Assembly: GCA_030653545.1 (NCBI GenBank)
Contig: JAURZE010000026.1
Span: forward strand, 310,001-374,000
Length of the DNA stretch: 64,000 nt
Direction of reading: 5' to 3'
From: Nitrospira sp.
GTDB lineage: Bacteria; Nitrospirota; Nitrospiria; Nitrospirales; Nitrospiraceae
Shown here: in pieces, positions 18,199 to 26,651 of the stretch
Layout of the letters: every line of letters starts with the position of its first letter
Position numbering within the stretch: position 1 is the stretch's first letter
Translations under genes and position numbers: made by a program
Notes under the pieces: generated by a model
The model's database searches: none
What the model was told of the DNA's origin: nothing
Seen by the model: the letters and a program-made list of their open reading frames with translations, nothing else

Positions 18199-19487
18199 CA
18201 GGCGCTATTCCGCCAGCTTCTCACCGGGACGTGACGATGCCCGGCGCCTTGAGTAGCTGAATCTCCGTCCCCGGTACTGCCTGGAGCAGAGACCTCCCCT
18301 TGGACAGCCAGTATACGGTCGATCTTCCGCCGGTCCTGCTCCGATACAAACTGATGCGTGGGCAGAGTGACGATTCGATCCACGACCTCCTGCGCGCCGG
18401 GGTACCTCCGGTCTACCAATTGCCCGGCCAATTCCGGTATTTCCTGAATGGTAGCCGGATAGTTCTGACTCAGTCCTGCCCCCTGCTCGCGACTTAGCCG
18501 ACAAACCGCCTCTTTAGCTTCTCGACCTTGGACTAACACAGGCAGCCGAAGAAATAGCGAGCCCTCTCCCATGATGGGCTGTACGCCCTTCCGGGCGAGG
18601 TTCAGCCCTTCAATGAGCCACCGGGCGCGGGACGACCGTCCCTGATTGGCGCGCGCCAATCTCCCTTGCCAGCCCTTGAGCAGATGCGCCCGAACCTCAT
18701 CCATTCGACACGCCTGAAAGTCTGTGTAGAACTTGGTTTCACCAAGCCCGAGGAAAGGGAGCCCCGCGGGAAACCAGTACAACGCCGGATGGATAAAGAT
18801 GCGCATCACCAGGAGCTCTAGCCAATTGCGAAAGACTTCAAGCCGAGGGGCTTCCGACAAGCTCGCGTATTCCGCTTCGATCGCTTGCGCGATCGGAGCA
18901 GAGCTGGTCAAAATAATTCCACCTGAACCACACGTCAGATTCTTTCCCCGGCCCAGGCTAAAGAACCCTACATCCCCGATCGTTCCAAGGAGGCGGTTGC
19001 CAACCTGACCTCCCATCGCCTGCGCGGCATCCTCAACCACGAAGATGCCCTTCCCCTCACACAACTGTTTTACCCGTTCGGTATCGGCAGGACGGCCAAA
19101 CAGATGGGTGGACACCACACAGAGGACATTCTCGTCGAGCAATCCCTCAAGCTCGGGAAATTTGAAATCAAGCGTCTCCGGATCCACGTCACAGAGCACC
19201 ACCTCCAGCCCGGCCTTTACGATCGCAGACGGAACGGAAAAACACGTATAGGCGGGAATGATCACCTGCCGCCTTCGACTCAATACAGATAACGCTTTGA
19301 GAATAACCGTCAGGGCCGCTTTCCCAGACGACACCAAAAAGGCAGCGCGCACGGCATAGTGGGCCTTCAGCTCACTGACCAGGCGCGTTCGGTGTTTCTT
19401 GCCCCCCCAGAGACTCCCGACGGAGCACAGGAGACTCCCAAACGGAAGCGGAGCGGCTGTCGGTGGAATGGTTCGCTGCGGGGTCAT
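18198..19487 (-). CDS. DegT/DnrJ/EryC1/StrS family PLP aminotransferase
   Basis: 429 residues. The fold-type I PLP pattern is visible: VSSGKAALTVILKAL at the cofactor phosphate site, PAYTCFSVPSAIVKAGL, FVVEDAAQAMGG (PLP-ring Asp) and FFSLGRGKNLTCGSGG, which holds the Schiff-base Lys near residue 195. The family converts keto-sugar nucleotides to aminosugars. This member could feed an amino or N-acyl sugar into the repeat; the adjacent FemAB/GNAT-like protein could then act on the amine. It overlaps FemAB by 4 bp upstream and the GT2 by 1 bp downstream. The C-terminal 40 residues are low-complexity and poorly conserved in type. Confidence 0.83.
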   Translation of the reverse strand: MTPQRTIPPTAAPLPFGSLLCSVGSLWGGKKHRTRLVSELKAHYAVRAAFLVSSGKAALTVILKALSVLSRRRQVIIPAYTCFSVPSAIVKAGLEVVLCDVDPETLDFKFPELEGLLDENVLCVVSTHLFGRPADTERVKQLCEGKGIFVVEDAAQAMGGQVGNRLLGTIGDVGFFSLGRGKNLTCGSGGIILTSSAPIAQAIEAEYASLSEAPRLEVFRNWLELLVMRIFIHPALYWFPAGLPFLGLGETKFYTDFQACRMDEVRAHLLKGWQGRLARANQGRSSRARWLIEGLNLARKGVQPIMGEGSLFLRLPVLVQGREAKEAVCRLSREQGAGLSQNYPATIQEIPELAGQLVDRRYPGAQEVVDRIVTLPTHQFVSEQDRRKIDRILAVQGEVSAPGSTGDGDSATQGAGHRHVPVRSWRNSA

Positions 19488-20518
19488 GGCAGATATTTAA
19501 CCAGATGTGGGCCGACCAGATTTGCGACAGGCACCGGAAGGCATTTCCACGCTGCAATGGCAGCCTTATACTTAGGGTTATCCGGATTCAATTCCGGAAT
19601 TGTGCGCCCCTCGGAAAGCCAGTAATACCAGTACAACTGATGCGGCTGCGCGCCCCATTGCGCTTTGAACCGATAGGTTCCGCTATCGACTGAGGATCGG
19701 CCAAAGTCAAACTCCTTGAATCCCTCGCGACAAGCAAACTCCAGGACCGCCCCATACAAAAGCATGTTCGGAGACAGTCGGCTAAATCGCTTATCTGACG
19801 CGGCCCAGGGGATTTCGAGCCGATTCCGAAAACCATACAGGAATCCTGAAGCAAGCGGAGCTCCGTTGAGAGAGACCACGCACAGTCGCGCTTCTTTGGG
19901 AAAGGTCTCGAGGATCGCTTCAAAGAACCCTTTCTCATAGACCGGCGTACCAAGGTCCCGCATACATCGGGCAAAGACACGATAATAGTCCCCCAGCAAC
20001 TCCGCACCACCAATCCTGACCTCCATACCCTCCTTCTGCGCCCGTCGAACCTGGCTGCGCAACTTTGAAGGAAACGCCTTGAGCAAGGTCTCGTAGTCTG
20101 GAGGGAGCGCGAGGCGCATCGACACTTTTTTCGATCGGACGGGCCACTCCGTTGCCAGAGACTCCTCCTGCCTCAATTCGATATGAGCTGCGCCGACCTC
20201 CTGAGCCGTCACCGCCGCGGCTTTCAGCAGCGTGCAAGCCGCATCCGCATCATCAGCCAAGACTCCGCCATAATTGAAAAATGCCATGGAGGTGAGGAAT
20301 CGCCCGAACATCGGACTCTTTGTGAAGACAAGGGGAAGGACGCCGCGGACTTTCCCCTCATCATCCTTGGCCATCAGGTAGGGCGAGGAATGGCCGAATA
20401 CTTTCCGAACGACGCCCCGCCAAGCGAGCAGATGGTAACCCGATGCCCGCGGGTGATTCAGTACGTACTGGTCCCACAAGGCTTCGTCATAAGCATCCTG
20501 AAGGAGTACGATGTTCAC
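19484..20518 (-). CDS. FemAB-like GNAT protein, XrtA/PEP-CTERM EPS type
   Basis: 344 residues resembling the FemAB-related proteins of XrtA EPS loci (TIGR03019). The N-terminus has HPRASGYHLLAWRGVVRKVFGH and VRGVLPLVFTKSPMFGRFLTSM-AFFNYGG, the first GNAT-like half. The second half has LASGFLYGFRNRLEIPWAASD and FDFGRSS. FemAB proteins transfer amino acids from aminoacyl-tRNA or acyl groups from CoA to amines; the substrate in EPS loci is unknown. The start is GTG at 20518 with AAGG about 10 nt upstream. The gene follows a spacer with a palindromic repeat and overlaps the aminotransferase gene by 4 bp. Confidence 0.85.
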   Translation of the reverse strand: MNIVLLQDAYDEALWDQYVLNHPRASGYHLLAWRGVVRKVFGHSSPYLMAKDDEGKVRGVLPLVFTKSPMFGRFLTSMAFFNYGGVLADDADAACTLLKAAAVTAQEVGAAHIELRQEESLATEWPVRSKKVSMRLALPPDYETLLKAFPSKLRSQVRRAQKEGMEVRIGGAELLGDYYRVFARCMRDLGTPVYEKGFFEAILETFPKEARLCVVSLNGAPLASGFLYGFRNRLEIPWAASDKRFSRLSPNMLLYGAVLEFACREGFKEFDFGRSSVDSGTYRFKAQWGAQPHQLYWYYWLSEGRTIPELNPDNPKYKAAIAAWKCLPVPVANLVGPHLVKYLP

Positions 20519-20565
20519 GGTATCTTGCCTTATCGCGCATTCAGGAACGTGAAGGAGGTTCTAGC

Positions 20566-20685
20566 AGGATGCTGAAAAAGTCCGCCAGCGGCGTTCTCGC
20601 TTCACAAACAGGCTCAACGTACCGAAGCGTACGCCTCGCCTCTTCGCTCGCTGCGGCCTTGCTGGACAGCCTTTTTGCGCATCCT
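20566..20685. repeat. 120 bp palindromic intergenic repeat (Nitrospira-like)
   Basis: A compact element between FemAB and the upstream GT4. The left end AGGATGCTGAAAAAGTCC and the reverse complement of the right end, AGGATGCGCAAAAAGGCTG, match at most positions, and GCCAGC/GCTGG follow inside. The middle holds a small hairpin CGTAC-CGAAGC-GTACG. A sequence of this kind, with the TGCTGAAAAAGTCCGCCAGC end, is in my memory a frequent intergenic repeat of Nitrospira genomes. It has no coding capacity and no target-site duplication that I could fix. A non-autonomous mobile element or REP-like structure is the best reading. Confidence 0.65.
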
Positions 20686-20708
20686 AAGGGTATTCTGGCC
20701 CCAACATC

Positions 20709-20730
20709 ATACGGAATATTCCAACCGTAT
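20709..20730. other. Small stem-loop next to the palindromic repeat
   Basis: ATACGG and CCGTAT pair across a 10 nt loop that itself contains the perfect palindrome GGAATATTCC. The structure lies between the 120 bp repeat and the stop of the upstream GT4 gene. There is a short T run after it on the plus strand only, so it does not look like a terminator for the minus-strand operon. It may be part of the same insertion or a binding site. Confidence 0.25.
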
Positions 20731-20761
20731 TTTCAGATACACCGAGTTTTTCCGCAGCCTG

Positions 20762-21997
20762 CTAGACGGCCTGCCGCCCACAGGCCTTGCGAGACTCCAT
20801 GACAGCCTGAAGGGCTTTCTCGAGCGCCTGGCCCATCGCAGCCCACGAATACTGCTGTTGCACACGGGCCAATCCATTGCCCGCGATCCGGCTGACAGTT
20901 GTTGGATCCGAAAGCAACCCCACAACCTTCTCTGCAAAATCCCGCGGTCCATCGGCGAGCAACACCTCACGATTGTCGGCGAGATCCAATCCGTCTATGC
21001 TCAGCGATGTCGCGACGATCGGCTTCTGCATCGCCATTGCCGCAAGAATCTTGTTCTTGACTCCGGACCCATATCTCAACGGGCACACGAAGATCCCAGC
21101 CTGACTGAGATAGGGCCGCACATCATCCACTCTTCCTGTCACATGTACGCCGGGAATTCGTCCCAGATCCTTGACTCGGTCCGTCGGATCACTGCCGACA
21201 ATCCAGAATTCCGCCTTGGGCCGTTGTTCAAGGACCAGAGGGAAAATCTCTCGCGCAAAAAATAGAGCCGCATCTTCATTGGGGCCATACCCCATGACGC
21301 CGGTAAACACAATCTTGTCAGCGTCGACACTCGAATGGTCCGGAGCGAAGTACTCCATATCGACGCCGTTCGTAATGGTCATCGCATTGCTTGCCGGCGA
21401 GACTTCGCGGATTACTTGCTCATCCACAGAAGAATTCGTGACGACAAGACCGAACTTCCGCCCAAGCGACCCCTCGATCTGTTGTATTCGCATCAAGTGG
21501 CTGTAGATCGCGAGACGCCGCCGCCCCCCGCGGGTCGTTTTAAGCATCCTCCTCGCCATCAGCGTCATCGAATCATGCAGGTCGATAATTGCGGGAACGT
21601 CGAGTCCCGGGTCAACGTACTGCCCCATGGGCAGCAAGTCGACATAGATCAGATCGCAGCGATTCCGGATGCATATCTCGCGAGCCTTGCTGCGAATGGC
21701 CTGGTAATACTCCGGAAACCGGAAACGCGTTTCAAAGCTGGCGGCCAAATGCAGTCGATGCCACTGCTGCCCCCACCAGGTCATGGCCGGCGGATCAGGC
21801 AATACCTCAACCGTCGAAAAGACTTTGGCTGCGGTTGGATCGTTCAGGAAGGACTGATGTCGTTCGCCGGAGGAACAATAGGTGAGTAGATACAACTCAT
21901 GCTGCCGGGAGAGTTCCCGGCAGAGATTGAACAGACGCGGAGACCCGGGCATCTTTGACGTCGCGGGAATATCTGGAGCCAATACTAGTATTTTCAT
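20762..21997 (-). CDS. Glycosyltransferase family 4 (TIGR03087-like, XrtA EPS type)
   Basis: 411 residues. The start ILVLAPDIPATSKMPGSPRL matches the sugar transferases associated with PEP-CTERM/XrtA EPS loci (TIGR03087). The central VFTGVMGYGPNEDAALFFA opens the donor domain, and CPLRYGSGVKNKILAAMAM with PIVATSLSIDGL forms the nucleotide-sugar site. The protein lacks a signal peptide and is expected at the cytoplasmic membrane. The related protein at 5203-6435 has the same gapped pattern, so these are two members of one subfamily. It is followed downstream by a 243 bp spacer with repeats. Confidence 0.87.
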   Translation of the reverse strand: MKILVLAPDIPATSKMPGSPRLFNLCRELSRQHELYLLTYCSSGERHQSFLNDPTAAKVFSTVEVLPDPPAMTWWGQQWHRLHLAASFETRFRFPEYYQAIRSKAREICIRNRCDLIYVDLLPMGQYVDPGLDVPAIIDLHDSMTLMARRMLKTTRGGRRRLAIYSHLMRIQQIEGSLGRKFGLVVTNSSVDEQVIREVSPASNAMTITNGVDMEYFAPDHSSVDADKIVFTGVMGYGPNEDAALFFAREIFPLVLEQRPKAEFWIVGSDPTDRVKDLGRIPGVHVTGRVDDVRPYLSQAGIFVCPLRYGSGVKNKILAAMAMQKPIVATSLSIDGLDLADNREVLLADGPRDFAEKVVGLLSDPTTVSRIAGNGLARVQQQYSWAAMGQALEKALQAVMESRKACGRQAV

Positions 21998-22035
21998 CGC
22001 AAACTACTCGCCGACAACGCACGGTCCTCGCCTCA

Positions 22036-23355
22036 TCACCAACAAATACCGTCATAGGACGCGGTCAGACCTTCCCGACCTTCGATCCGTGCCAAGTCGA
22101 TAATGAGCTGGTCTGGCCGCATGCGTTTCAACGCGGGCAGAAACTCGGCCGACGCATATCCGACAACCACGACTTGGGCCGCGTCCACGAGATCTGTTGC
22201 CTGATCGACCAGCAATGAAGACAGATGGGGAATATGCTCTTCGATAAACCGCTTATTCGCGCCGATTAAGCGGCTGGTCGCCACATTCTTATCATAGATT
22301 TTGACCTGAAACCCCTTGCCGAGCAGAGTCTCGATGACTTCAACCAAGGGGCTTTCTCGAAGATCGTCGGTATCCGGCTTGAACGTCATCCCAAGAAATC
22401 CGACTTTCTTCTTCCCCAGGCCCACGATCCGCTGAATGACACCCTTAATGTGAACCGCATTGCTCTGAAGAATGGCGTTCAAGACCGGCACCTCGACATC
22501 CGTCCGCTTCGCCTGATAGGAGAGCGCGCGAAGATCCTTGGGGAGACAGGACCCTCCAAATGCAAAACCAGGCTTCAGATACACTTTCGACAGATTCAAC
22601 TTTGTATCTTGGCAGAAGATGTCCATGACCGCATGGCTATCGATACCGAGTCGCTTGCAGATATTTCCGATCTCGTTCGCAAACGTCACTTTCAAAGCAT
22701 GAAAGGCATTGTCGGAATACTTCACCATCTCTGCGGCTCGGATCGACGTCCGAATGGTCGGCGCGGTGATACCGGCATAGATTTCTTCCACCACATCCCC
22801 CTCGCCGGCCTGCCGCTCGCCGATCACAATCTTCGGAGGATGGTAATAATCTTTCACCGAGGTTCCCTCCCGGAGAAACTCGGGGTTGTAACAGACAAAC
22901 AGGCCGTTACCGACCGTCTTTCCCGAAAATTTCTCAAGAATGGGGATCGCCACGTCCTCCGTCGTTCCCGGCAGAGTCGTGCTGCGAAAGACCACTGTAT
23001 GCGGGGTCTTTTTATCGCGTAGGGCCAACCCGATATCCTCGCAGACCCGCTTCATATGCGTGAGATCCAGGCTGCCGTTGGCTTGACTCGGCGTCCCCAC
23101 ACAAATGAATGAGACATCGGTATTCTGAATCCCTTCAGCCGATGACACCGTGGCTTGTAACAAACCTTGCTTCTGAGCTTTGGCGATAAAGTCCGAGATG
23201 TCGGGTTCAACGATGGGAGCGGCCCCTGAATTGATCGAGGCCACCTTGTCGGCATTGACGTCGACGCCCCAGACCGTGTGCCCACTGGAGGCAAGACAGC
23301 CCGCCGAAACGGTTCCCACATACCCCAGGCCGAAGACACTGATTTTCATCGCCAT
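22036..23355 (-). CDS. algD: GDP-mannose 6-dehydrogenase (AlgD-type nucleotide-sugar dehydrogenase)
   Basis: 439 residues. The Rossmann start ISVFGLGYVGTVSAGCLAS, the bridge helix with KVTFANEIGNI, the catalytic Cys in FAFGGSCLPKDLRALSY near residue 268, and the late ANKRFIEEHIPHLSSLL all follow Pseudomonas AlgD closely, as does the final GICW. AlgD oxidises GDP-mannose to GDP-mannuronate with two NAD. Assignment to the GDP-mannose branch rather than Ugd rests on these AlgD-specific segments. The preferred start is ATG 23355 with GGAG 6 nt upstream; a GTG one codon earlier and an ATG two codons later exist. The UXS-like SDR is immediately upstream, an odd pairing because UXS uses UDP-glucuronate. 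Confidence 0.85.
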   Translation of the reverse strand: MAMKISVFGLGYVGTVSAGCLASSGHTVWGVDVNADKVASINSGAAPIVEPDISDFIAKAQKQGLLQATVSSAEGIQNTDVSFICVGTPSQANGSLDLTHMKRVCEDIGLALRDKKTPHTVVFRSTTLPGTTEDVAIPILEKFSGKTVGNGLFVCYNPEFLREGTSVKDYYHPPKIVIGERQAGEGDVVEEIYAGITAPTIRTSIRAAEMVKYSDNAFHALKVTFANEIGNICKRLGIDSHAVMDIFCQDTKLNLSKVYLKPGFAFGGSCLPKDLRALSYQAKRTDVEVPVLNAILQSNAVHIKGVIQRIVGLGKKKVGFLGMTFKPDTDDLRESPLVEVIETLLGKGFQVKIYDKNVATSRLIGANKRFIEEHIPHLSSLLVDQATDLVDAAQVVVVGYASAEFLPALKRMRPDQLIIDLARIEGREGLTASYDGICW

Positions 23356-23411
23356 CACCCTCTCCTCACGCTAAACATACTCGTTCGTTTCGCTCCGCCG
23401 ACACGGGGCGA

Positions 23412-24416
23412 TCAGATGACCTGACGGAAGTATTCGATCGTCTTTCGCAGGCCGTCCTCCAACTCGACTTTCGGCTCCCATCCGAGAAATTCCTTGGCGC
23501 GCCGGATATCCGGCCGACGCACCTTTGGATCATCCACCGGCAAGGGCTTATGCTCGATCGTGCTCTTGGAACCCGTGAGTTTGAGCACCAGATCTGCAAT
23601 CTGCTTGACGGTCAACTCTCGTGGATTCCCGATGTTCACTGGATCATGCATGGTCTCCTTCAAGGGCTGGTCTGACTTCGTCAGGAAGCTTGATCGGTCG
23701 GTCCGCTCAGCCACAGACTTGTCCGAATCGATCAACAGGAGTTCCGTAATGCCCCGCACAAGATCATCGACATAGCAGAAGCTTCGCGTCTGGTTGCCAT
23801 CGCCAAAAATGGTCAGCGCTTTGCCTTGAAGCGCTTGAACGACAAAGTTTGAGACGACCCGACCGTCGTGCGGACGCATCCGTGGGCCATAGGTATTGAA
23901 GATACGCACAATCCGAGTATCCACACCATGATAGCGATGGTAGGCCATCGTCATCGCTTCGGCAAAGCGCTTTGCTTCATCATACACACCGCGCGCCCCG
24001 ATCGGATTCACATTCCCCCAGTAGGACTCCGGCTGTGGATTGAGCAAGGGGTCGCCATAGACTTCGGACGTACTGGCCAACAACAGCCGCGCCCCTTTCG
24101 CCTTGGCCAAGCCCAACACTTTATGGGTACCCAAAGCCCCGACTTTCAGCGTCGCAATGGGCATCTCAAGATAGTCTTGCGGGCTCGCCGGGGAAGCAAA
24201 ATGCAGAATCGCATCCAGCTGCCCGTCGATGTGAATATAGTCACAGATGTTGTACTTAATAAAACTGAACTTGGGGTTCCCCATCAAGTGCGCAACATTT
24301 TCGACGCGTCCGGTAATCAGGTTGTCCATGGCCACAACCTCATGGCCTTTGCCGATCAGTAAATCGCTTAAGTGACTTCCGAGAAATCCCGCTCCGCCCG
24401 TGATCAGTATGCGCAT
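23412..24416 (-). CDS. UDP-glucuronate decarboxylase-like extended SDR
   Basis: 334 residues. [20 protein letters not shown] is the NAD loop. [12 protein letters not shown] supplies the Ser/Thr-Glu of the UXS active site, and [12 protein letters not shown] is the Yxxx[17 protein letters not shown] and [19 protein letters not shown] are also typical of UXS, which makes UDP-xylose from UDP-glucuronate. A 30-residue insertion around [16 protein letters not shown] before the IGNP segment is unusual. It precedes algD by 56 nt. The 322 bp upstream spacer suggests that a transcription start may lie here. The substrate could also be another 4-keto uronic intermediate. Confidence 0.82.
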   Translation of the reverse strand: MRILITGGAGFLGSHLSDLLIGKGHEVVAMDNLITGRVENVAHLMGNPKFSFIKYNICDYIHIDGQLDAILHFASPASPQDYLEMPIATLKVGALGTHKVLGLAKAKGARLLLASTSEVYGDPLLNPQPESYWGNVNPIGARGVYDEAKRFAEAMTMAYHRYHGVDTRIVRIFNTYGPRMRPHDGRVVSNFVVQALQGKALTIFGDGNQTRSFCYVDDLVRGITELLLIDSDKSVAERTDRSSFLTKSDQPLKETMHDPVNIGNPRELTVKQIADLVLKLTGSKSTIEHKPLPVDDPKVRRPDIRRAKEFLGWEPKVELEDGLRKTIEYFRQVI

Positions 24417-24738
24417 GGATCTACACTCCTTCTTCTGGCAACGTCATCGTTCATTCTCGACATGTGTCAGCAACTGGTTCTATTGAAAAAAAACAATCGC
24501 ACATGAGCCAATTTACACGCGTAGCAGAGGATGCACCATTCTATTCTGCATTCTGAAAACTAACCGGATTCTTGCGAGTCTATGTACGGATCGCCTTCAA
24601 TGACGCGCCCCCCGAAACAAAGCTGGCGCATTTTGAGGCCACCGTTTCCAGCCCGCTATTTACAGAAACAAAATGATCGGTGGCCCGGTTAGAATCGTCG
24701 GCTTAAGCATTCCGTCCGAATTCGTCCGTACAAGGCCC
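24417..24738. other. 322 bp spacer, the longest gene-free stretch inside the cluster
   Basis: No open frame here has coding character. It separates the carbamoyltransferase stop from the UXS-like gene and is visibly richer in A and T than its neighbours. On the minus strand it contains an A/T tract (ATTG then eight A then CAAT on the plus strand) and one weak sigma-54-like match, listed separately. I see no rho-independent terminator. It is the best place in the left half of the cluster for an internal promoter. Confidence 0.4.
24522..24538 (-). promoter_or_regulatory. Weak sigma-54 (-24/-12)-like element
   Basis: On the minus strand the bases TGGTGCATCCTCTGCTA keep the invariant GG and GC dinucleotides at the required 10 nt spacing, with TGG at -24 and TGC at -12. 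They deviate at several consensus positions (TGGCAC and TTGC). It lies about 100 nt upstream of the UXS-like gene. XrtA-type EPS loci are known in some bacteria to be under a sigma-54 activator (PrsR), which makes the match worth noting. One such match in 322 bp can also arise by chance. Confidence 0.2.
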
Positions 24739-26586
24739 CTAGTCGAGTTCAAACTCATTCTTCCAATCCGAATCTCCTTCAAGCGGCTTCTGATCTGTCT
24801 TGTACAATACACAGTTCTCCAGCACGAGGACATCCATCTCCGTCCGCATAAAACAGCGATAGGCATCTTCCGGAGTATGCACAATCGGCTCGCCTCGCAC
24901 ATTGAAAGAGGTATTCACCAGCACGGCATAGCCGGTCTGCGCTTCGAAAGCCTTCAGCAGATTATAGTAGCGAGGGTTAGTCTCTTCGTGGACCGTTTGA
25001 ACTCTGGCCGAATAATCCAAATGGGTCACAGACGGAATATCCGACCGTTGAACGTTCAAGAGATCGATGCCCCATAAATCCTTTTGTGCGGTCGTCTTGG
25101 GACAACGCCTTTTTTCGATAACCGGGGCCACGATCAGCATGTAGGGGCTGTCGGAGTGCAAGTCGAAATAGTCCGAGACCCGCTCTCGCAGCACCGAAGG
25201 AGCGAAGGGTCTGAACGACTCGCGATACTTAATCTTGAGGTTCATCACCGACTGCATCTTGGTACTGCGGGCATCCCCCAGAATACTTCGGCCGCCGAGG
25301 GATCGCGGACCGAATTCCATGCGGCCCTGCAACCACCCCACAACCTTTTCAGCCGCGAGATCCTTGGCGACCTGCCCGAACAAAGCCGAATCATCAAGGC
25401 GGACATACGGCGCCTCTTTTGATCGCAAAAACGCCTCGATCTCAGCGTTGGTGAAGGCGGGCCCCAGATACGTCCCCTTCATCTTATCGTGCTTGTTATC
25501 CGAGATGCGTGGCTTGCCCTCAAACTGATGCCACACCGATAAGGCCGCTCCGAGGGCGCCGCCCGCATCGCCGGCCGCGGGTTGAATCCAGAGTCCCTTA
25601 TGCGGCCCCTCTCGCAAGACTCGGCCGTTTCCCACACAGTTGAGCGCAACCCCCCCGGCAAGACACAAATTCTCCACACCCGTCTCGCGATGAAGCGTCC
25701 GGGCCAATCGGAGCATGACCTCTTCCGTTACTTCCTGGACAGATCGCGCCAAATCCATTTCACGCTGCCCCAACTTCGCCTCAGGCGTGCGCGGGGGACC
25801 GCCGAACACATGGTCAAACTTCCGGCTCGTCATCGTGAGCCCTGTACAGTAGTTGAAATACTCCATGTTGAGACGAAATGTTCCGTCCGGCTTCACATCG
25901 ATCAAATGCTCATAGATAGCTTTGACGTACTTCGGCTCGCCATACGGCGCGAGCCCCATCACCTTGTACTCGCCCGAATTGACCTTGAAACCGGTGTAGT
26001 AGGTGAACGCGGAGTACAGCAGGCCCAAGGAATGCGGAAACGGGATCTCCCACAATGGCGTGAGAGTATTTCCCTGGCCTTGCCAGGCTGATGTCGTCGC
26101 CCATTCCCCCACGCCATCCATGCACAGCACCACGGCCGAGTCATAGGGAGACGCAAAAAAGGCCGACGCAGCATGGGATTCGTGATGCTCTGAAAATAGC
26201 AGCTGGGGCAACTCGCTCTTGCTCATTCCCTCCCCATGCTTCAGAAATTCGTCCCGCAACAGCGTTTTCAGCAGCAACTTCTCCTTCATCCACACCGGCA
26301 TCGCGGCCAGAAATGACTGGAGGCCAGACGGGGCGAACGCCAAATAGGTTTCCAAGAGGCGCTCGAACTTCACCAGCGGCTTATCGTAGAACACCAGCCG
26401 GTCGACATCCTTGAATCGAATCCCGCCCGCCTGCAGGCAATAGTCGATCGCCCGATGCGGAAACCCAGGGTCGTGCTTCTTTCTGGTAAATCGCTCTTCT
26501 TGTGCCGCGGCGACAATCTCGCCATCGCGCACCAGGCACGCCGCGCTGTCATGATAATACGCTGAGATACCAATGATATTTGTCAT
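24739..26586 (-). CDS. NodU/CmcH family carbamoyltransferase (SxtI-like)
   Basis: 615 residues with both parts of the family. The N-terminal Kae1-like ATP-dependent domain begins IIGISAYYHDSAACLVRDG, with SEHHESHAASAFFASP (metal-binding His residues) and CLAGGVALNCVGNG. The C-terminal domain has GRMEFGPRSLGGRSILGDAR and NTSFNVRGEPIVHTPEDA. It would transfer a carbamoyl group from carbamoyl phosphate, via carbamoyl-AMP, to a hydroxyl of a sugar. Its usual small partners, DUF5989 and SxtJ, are encoded 7.7 kb downstream. It starts 65 nt after the upstream GT4 stop. The acceptor is unknown. Confidence 0.92.
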   Translation of the reverse strand: MTNIIGISAYYHDSAACLVRDGEIVAAAQEERFTRKKHDPGFPHRAIDYCLQAGGIRFKDVDRLVFYDKPLVKFERLLETYLAFAPSGLQSFLAAMPVWMKEKLLLKTLLRDEFLKHGEGMSKSELPQLLFSEHHESHAASAFFASPYDSAVVLCMDGVGEWATTSAWQGQGNTLTPLWEIPFPHSLGLLYSAFTYYTGFKVNSGEYKVMGLAPYGEPKYVKAIYEHLIDVKPDGTFRLNMEYFNYCTGLTMTSRKFDHVFGGPPRTPEAKLGQREMDLARSVQEVTEEVMLRLARTLHRETGVENLCLAGGVALNCVGNGRVLREGPHKGLWIQPAAGDAGGALGAALSVWHQFEGKPRISDNKHDKMKGTYLGPAFTNAEIEAFLRSKEAPYVRLDDSALFGQVAKDLAAEKVVGWLQGRMEFGPRSLGGRSILGDARSTKMQSVMNLKIKYRESFRPFAPSVLRERVSDYFDLHSDSPYMLIVAPVIEKRRCPKTTAQKDLWGIDLLNVQRSDIPSVTHLDYSARVQTVHEETNPRYYNLLKAFEAQTGYAVLVNTSFNVRGEPIVHTPEDAYRCFMRTEMDVLVLENCVLYKTDQKPLEGDSDWKNEFELD

Positions 26587-26651
26587 AGGCTATTTCCAGG
26601 TGAACATCCTCGAGCCGATAGGTTCCTCTATGCTACGGTGGGCCGGCTGGT

